Below, piece by piece: positions 60,519-64,000 of a stretch of DNA of 64,000 nucleotides (position 1 is its first letter; the number at the start of each line of letters is the position of its first letter). Made by a program: the position numbers and the translations under genes. Where the stretch lies: NCBI GenBank assembly GCA_964355015.1, contig CAYHCE010000001.1, forward strand, positions 62,001 through 126,000. Direction: 5' to 3'. The DNA comes from CAYHCE01 sp964355015 (GTDB lineage Bacteria > Cyanobacteriota > Cyanobacteriia > PCC-6307 > Cyanobiaceae). The notes beneath the pieces were generated by a model. It was not told where the DNA came from and searched no databases. It was given only the letters and a program-made list of their open reading frames with translations.

Positions 60519-62189
60519 ATGACCCTGGCCCTCCCCCCTCAGAACACTTCCCCGCCACCCAGCCTCCAGCCGCAGGGCTGGCTTCGCTACCTGAGCTTCA
60601 GCCTGGATCACAAGGTGATCGGCTTGCAGTACATGGTGGCTGGTTTCCTGTTCTATCTTGTGGGGGGAGCCTTGGCGGGGATGATCCGCATCGAGCTGGT
60701 CAGCCCGCTCGCCGATTTCCTCAGCCGCGATACTTATAACGAGGTGCTCACCCTGCACGGCACGGTGATGATCTTCCTCTGGATCGTACCAGTCGTGAAC
60801 GGGGCTTTCGGGAACTACCTGATCCCCTTCTACGTCGGGGCCCGCGACATGGCCTTCCCCCGGCTGAACGCCGTTGCCTTCTGGCTGATTCCACCGGCCG
60901 GCTTCCTGCTGATCGCCAGTTACTTCATTGCCGGGGCTTCCCAGTCGGGCTGGACGGCCTATCCGCCCCTGAGTCTGACCACCCCCGCCGCCGGCCAGGT
61001 GGTGTGGATACTCAGCGTGCTTCTCCTCGGCGGCAGTTCGATCTTCGGCGGCATCAACTTCATCGCAACGATCCTGAAGATGCGGCGCCCCGGTCTCAAG
61101 ATGATGCAACTGCCGATGTATTGCTGGGCCATGCTCGGCACCAGTGTTCTGGTGGTTCTTTCCACTCCGGTTCTGGCTGGCACCCTGGTGCTGCTCAGCT
61201 TCGACATCATCGCTCACACCGGCTTCTTCAACCCAGCCCTCGGGGGCAATGCAGTGGTGTACCAGCACCTGTTCTGGTTTTATTCTCACCCTGCCGTGTA
61301 CATCATGGTGCTGCCCGCCTTCGGTCTGGTGAGCGAGATCCTGCCGGTGCATGCCCGCAAGCCCCTGTTCGGCTACACCACGATGGTGTATTCGATCCTC
61401 GGTATCGTCTTCCTGGGGTTGATCGTGTGGGCCCACCATATGTTCACCAGCGCCACACCGCCCTGGATGCGGCTTTTCTTCACGATCGCCACCGCCTTCA
61501 TCGCTGTTCCCACAGGCATCAAGTTCTTCAACTGGCTGGCCACCCTCTGGGGCGGTAAGATCGCACTCAACAGCGCCATGCTGTTCTCCTGCGCTTTCAT
61601 CGTTCACTTCGTCTTCGGTGGTATCACGGGAGTGGCATTGGCTCAGGTTCCGTTTGATGTTCACGTCCATGATACCTACTTTGTGGTAGGCCATTTCCAC
61701 TACGTGGTGTACGGCGGCACGGTGTTCGTGATCTTCGGCTCTCTTTACCACTGGTTCCCCAAGTTCACCGGTCGCATGCTGAATGAGCCGCTCGGCCGTC
61801 TCCACTTTCTGCTCACCTTCATCGGCTTCAACCTCTGCTTCGCGCCTCAGCACTGGCTCGGTCTCAACGGCATGCCGCGTCGTGTTGCCGAGTACGACCC
61901 CCAGTTCACTCTTGTCAATCAGTTGAGCAGCGTGGGCGCGCTGCTGATGGCGATCAGCACCCTGCCCTTCCTGATCAACGTCGTCTGGAGTGCCCTGGCG
62001 GGTAAGGAGGCCGGCGACAACCCCTGGAACGCCCTGACACCGGAATGGCTCACCAGTTCACCCCCCCCGGTGGAGAACTGGCATGGCGCTCCACCCCTGG
62101 TGACACACCCTTACGGCTACGGCGTGCCACCCGGCCAGATCGATCTGGGGGCGGCCACGGGCCGGGAGCTCTGGTCGGGAGGCCGATGA
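60519..62189 (+). CDS. ctaD: Cytochrome c oxidase subunit I
   Basis: A 556-residue 12-span haem-copper oxidase subunit. Haem a ligands are H80 and H394, haem a3 ligand H392, CuB ligands H257, H306 and H307, with Y261 following in HPAVYIM. The YSHPAVY sequence, in place of HPEVY, marks an A2-type oxidase, as usual in cyanobacteria. It forms the catalytic core with CtaC and CtaE. Confidence 0.98.
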   Translation: MTLALPPQNTSPPPSLQPQGWLRYLSFSLDHKVIGLQYMVAGFLFYLVGGALAGMIRIELVSPLADFLSRDTYNEVLTLHGTVMIFLWIVPVVNGAFGNYLIPFYVGARDMAFPRLNAVAFWLIPPAGFLLIASYFIAGASQSGWTAYPPLSLTTPAAGQVVWILSVLLLGGSSIFGGINFIATILKMRRPGLKMMQLPMYCWAMLGTSVLVVLSTPVLAGTLVLLSFDIIAHTGFFNPALGGNAVVYQHLFWFYSHPAVYIMVLPAFGLVSEILPVHARKPLFGYTTMVYSILGIVFLGLIVWAHHMFTSATPPWMRLFFTIATAFIAVPTGIKFFNWLATLWGGKIALNSAMLFSCAFIVHFVFGGITGVALAQVPFDVHVHDTYFVVGHFHYVVYGGTVFVIFGSLYHWFPKFTGRMLNEPLGRLHFLLTFIGFNLCFAPQHWLGLNGMPRRVAEYDPQFTLVNQLSSVGALLMAISTLPFLINVVWSALAGKEAGDNPWNALTPEWLTSSPPPVENWHGAPPLVTHPYGYGVPPGQIDLGAATGRELWSGGR

Positions 62190-62241
62190 GTGCAGCCCTC
62201 CGCCCCTCGTCAGTCGTTTATCCCCTCCACCGGGAGCAGTC

Positions 62242-62889
62242 ATGACAGCCCTCACCCCCCGCTCTGATCGTACCCAGCCTCCCCGCCGCCCGGTCTCCGA
62301 GCCAGCGGCCTCGGCCCATGCGCTCGAGGCCCAGGGCCCCGACGAGGGCCATGGCGATCACCGCCTGTTCGGGCTGGCCACCTTCCTGGTGGCCGACGGC
62401 ATGACCTTCGCCGGTTTCTTCGCCGCCTATCTCACCTTCCGGGCGGTCAATCCCCTGCCTGCCGATGCCGTCTACGAGCTGGAGCTGGTCCTTCCCACGC
62501 TCAACACCGTGCTGCTGGTGCTGAGCAGCTTCACCTTCCATCGGGCCGCCAGCGAACTCCGCCATGACCGGCTCGCTCCCTGTCGTCTCTGGCTGCTGAT
62601 CACGGCAGGTCTCGGCCTCGCTTTCCTGGGAGGGCAGATGGTGGAGTACTTCTCCCTGCCCTTCGGCCTCACCGACAACCTCTACGCCAGCACCTTCTAC
62701 GCCCTTACCGGTTTCCATGGACTGCACGTCAGCCTGGGTGCCCTGATGATCCTGATCGTCTGGTGGCAGGCCCGCACGCCCGGTCGCTTCACCGCAGATG
62801 AACATTTCGGTCTGGAAGCTGCTGAGCTTTACTGGCACTTCGTGGATGGAATCTGGCTCGTTCTCTACGGGATCCTTTACCTGCTCTGA
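62242..62889 (+). CDS. ctaE: Cytochrome c oxidase subunit III
   Basis: A 215-residue subunit with five spans: FGLATFLVADGMTFAGFFAAYL, LNTVLLVLSSFTFHRA, FLGGQMVEYFSL, TGFHGLHVSLGALMI and EAAELYWHFVDGIWLVLY. The FHGLHV and YWHFVD motifs are CtaE hallmarks. Third gene of the ctaCDE operon. Confidence 0.97.
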   Translation: MTALTPRSDRTQPPRRPVSEPAASAHALEAQGPDEGHGDHRLFGLATFLVADGMTFAGFFAAYLTFRAVNPLPADAVYELELVLPTLNTVLLVLSSFTFHRAASELRHDRLAPCRLWLLITAGLGLAFLGGQMVEYFSLPFGLTDNLYASTFYALTGFHGLHVSLGALMILIVWWQARTPGRFTADEHFGLEAAELYWHFVDGIWLVLYGILYLL

Positions 62890-63008
62890 ATTCAGTCGCC
62901 AGGTTCTGCTCCTGATGGCCCTTGCCGATACTGCTCCTTCATCGGCACAATCAAGGTAAGCCAGCTCATCGATTGGTCAGTCACAGCATCGACCTCCAGA
63001 CCACAACC

Positions 63009-63395
63009 ATGCCCAAAGTCATGCCATCGATAGGCAGAACCATGCTTGAGGGCAAGGACCTGCTGGACAGGGCCCGATCCCTCAGCAACTGTTCCGAAGA
63101 CGAGATCGCCCGTGCCTGCGGCTATGTCAGTCCGGGTGGCCGTCTGCTCAAGAAGAGTTTTTACCGGGCTCTGGTGGAGGCCAAGGGCTACCGCCTTGCC
63201 GGGGCGGCTGCGGCAGCCGGGGCGAGCAAGGGACGGCAGGCCGAGTTCCGCACCCGCGTGCATGGCAATGGCAACCTGCTGATCGGCCATGCCTATACCC
63301 GCCGCATGGGCCTCGAACCTGGCCAGGAGTTCCACATCCAGATCCATCACGAAACAGGCTCGATCTGGCTCCTGCCCGTCGAGGAAGACGTCTGA
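63009..63395 (+). CDS. cyAbrB-type AbrB-like transcription regulator
   Basis: A 128-residue protein from ATG 63009. The N-terminal half carries the cyanobacterial AbrB pattern (LEGKDLLDRARSL, DEIARACGYVS, RLLKKSFYRALVEAKGYRLA); the C-terminal part (about 85-128) is a swapped-hairpin-like DNA-binding region (EFRTRVHGNGNLLIG, MGLEPGQEFHIQ). cyAbrB proteins regulate nitrogen and carbon genes. Whether it controls the neighbouring cta genes is unknown. Confidence 0.88.
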   Translation: MPKVMPSIGRTMLEGKDLLDRARSLSNCSEDEIARACGYVSPGGRLLKKSFYRALVEAKGYRLAGAAAAAGASKGRQAEFRTRVHGNGNLLIGHAYTRRMGLEPGQEFHIQIHHETGSIWLLPVEEDV

Positions 63396-63415
63396 GCCGG
63401 GGCTTCGAGCCCGGC
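63396..63415 (+). terminator. Possible terminator hairpin after the cyAbrB gene
   Basis: GCCGGG ... CCCGGC with the inner GCT-TCG-AGC continuing most of the stem, beginning at the base after the stop codon. It is followed by TTGAG rather than a T-run, so termination efficiency is doubtful. Confidence 0.4.
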
Positions 63416-63490
63416 TTGAGCGGATGGTGATTCCCTGCTCAGGCGGGCCGTGTTCCTGCCATCTGCAGGGCAGGCAATGGCGCCTCAGCC

Positions 63491-64000
63491 TCAAACCAGG
63501 TCGCCGTCGTCCGGCCGATCCCGATGGAAGTGGGCGCTGAATGCCAGCAGGTCGATGCCGCTGAACAGGAAGCTGACGCCCACCAGGATGCCCAGCACCG
63601 AGAGCTGACCTCCGAGCTGGAGGCTGAGAATCAGCAGGCCCAGTACCAGGGTCACCACCCCGTTGGCCAGGCCCCAGCCCCAGCCGGGAGCGTGCCGGTG
63701 AGCCAGGGCCACCAGCACCGCCACCAGACCCTCGACGATGAACACCACCCCGATCGCCAGGGAGAGGGCGGCCACCTGCCCCGCCGCGTTGATCAGACCA
63801 TTGCGGAACTGTCCGATCATCCAGGCGCCGGTGACCAGGAACAGGGTGGATACCACCAGGCGCCAGAAGGTGTGCCCACGGGTGAGCTGCCGGGACCGGA
63901 TCAGGTTGTCCACCCAGCCGACGATCCCACCCACCAGAAAGGCCACGGCCACGATTGCCGTGACCCAGAACGATGCCACCACCGGAAAGACCAGGGCCAG
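63491..64000 (-). CDS. HdeD/DUF308-family membrane protein, 5'-truncated
   Basis: The frame stays open to the window end (the visible N-terminal side reads LALVFPVVASFW), so the start lies outside. About five hydrophobic spans with the HdeD pattern: VAFLVGGIVGWVDNL, FLVTGAWMIGQF, LAIGVVFIVEGLVAVLVAL, LGLLILSLQLG and LGILVGVSFLFSGIDLLAFS. HdeD proteins occur in the membrane and are linked to acid resistance in E. coli; here function is unknown. Confidence 0.82.
   Translation of the reverse strand: MALVFPVVASFWVTAIVAVAFLVGGIVGWVDNLIRSRQLTRGHTFWRLVVSTLFLVTGAWMIGQFRNGLINAAGQVAALSLAIGVVFIVEGLVAVLVALAHRHAPGWGWGLANGVVTLVLGLLILSLQLGGQLSVLGILVGVSFLFSGIDLLAFSAHFHRDRPDDGDLV

Noticed and set aside
60435..61853. 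472-codon ORF antisense to ctaD
   Set aside because: His/Glu-rich shadow; ctaD is unambiguous.

Overview
The window reads as a chromosomal segment of a GC-rich picocyanobacterium of the Synechococcus/Cyanobium type. Cyanobacterial markers run throughout: petG, petC-petA, psaF-psaJ, a high-light-inducible protein, chlI, cytochrome cM, a CAAD-domain protein, DUF3370, DUF3067 and DUF1400 proteins, cyAbrB, the second GroEL (groL2) and the small RNA Yfr1 between guaB3 and trxA. The strong G/C bias at third codon positions and repeated HIP1 octamers (GCGATCGC) agree with this. The species cannot be named from the sequence alone.

1-21.1 kb is housekeeping sequence: a 5'-truncated DUF39 (HcyBio) gene, a CAAD protein, guaB3-yfr1-trxA, a tight run LOG protein-hisH-rsmD, petG opposite cytM-trmJ-like, a serine hydrolase-DUF3370-chlI-ruvC-5-FCL cluster with overlapping starts, sufE, hom, a peptide-type ABC binding protein plus permease, a DUF1400 alpha/beta hydrolase and an MFS transporter.

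21.4-26.2 kb is the accessory region. It holds an AT-richer Wzt/Wzm-type polysaccharide export pair, two decayed transposase genes, and between them an intact gene for a secreted protein I do not recognise, with only two cysteines placed at either end of the mature chain. Several hundred bases here carry no recognisable gene.

26.2-41.7 kb returns to core genes: ychF, a MacA/HlyD-type adaptor, wecB, a PilT-like ATPase, an hli gene, tsaD, psaF-psaJ with a clear terminator, gmk, an rqcH-type NFACT gene coupled to tatC, petC-petA, lgt-cobM, and a Helicobacter-type malate:quinone oxidoreductase apparently preceded by a very small overlapping ORF.

42-53.5 kb has tRNA-Val(CAC), an M23-like protein lacking one zinc ligand, TerB-like and Ppx/GppA proteins, ubiA with an S66 peptidase, ispD, a GT9-like protein, a K+-channel/RCK protein with an abnormal selectivity filter, fabG, a methyltransferase and groL2.

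53.5-64 kb is a respiratory island. ctaCDE (A2-type cytochrome c oxidase) diverges from ctaA-ctaB. The ctaA-ctaB strand continues into a DrrAB-like ABC exporter, an Ala/Pro-rich protein and nanE. A cyAbrB regulator and a partial HdeD-like membrane protein close the window.

The most interesting leads are the two-cysteine secreted protein between transposon remnants, the exporter, Ala/Pro-rich protein and nanE run attached to haem A synthesis, the TMGWSD channel filter, the Met/His-rich insert in CtaC, and the tiny ORF upstream of mqo.
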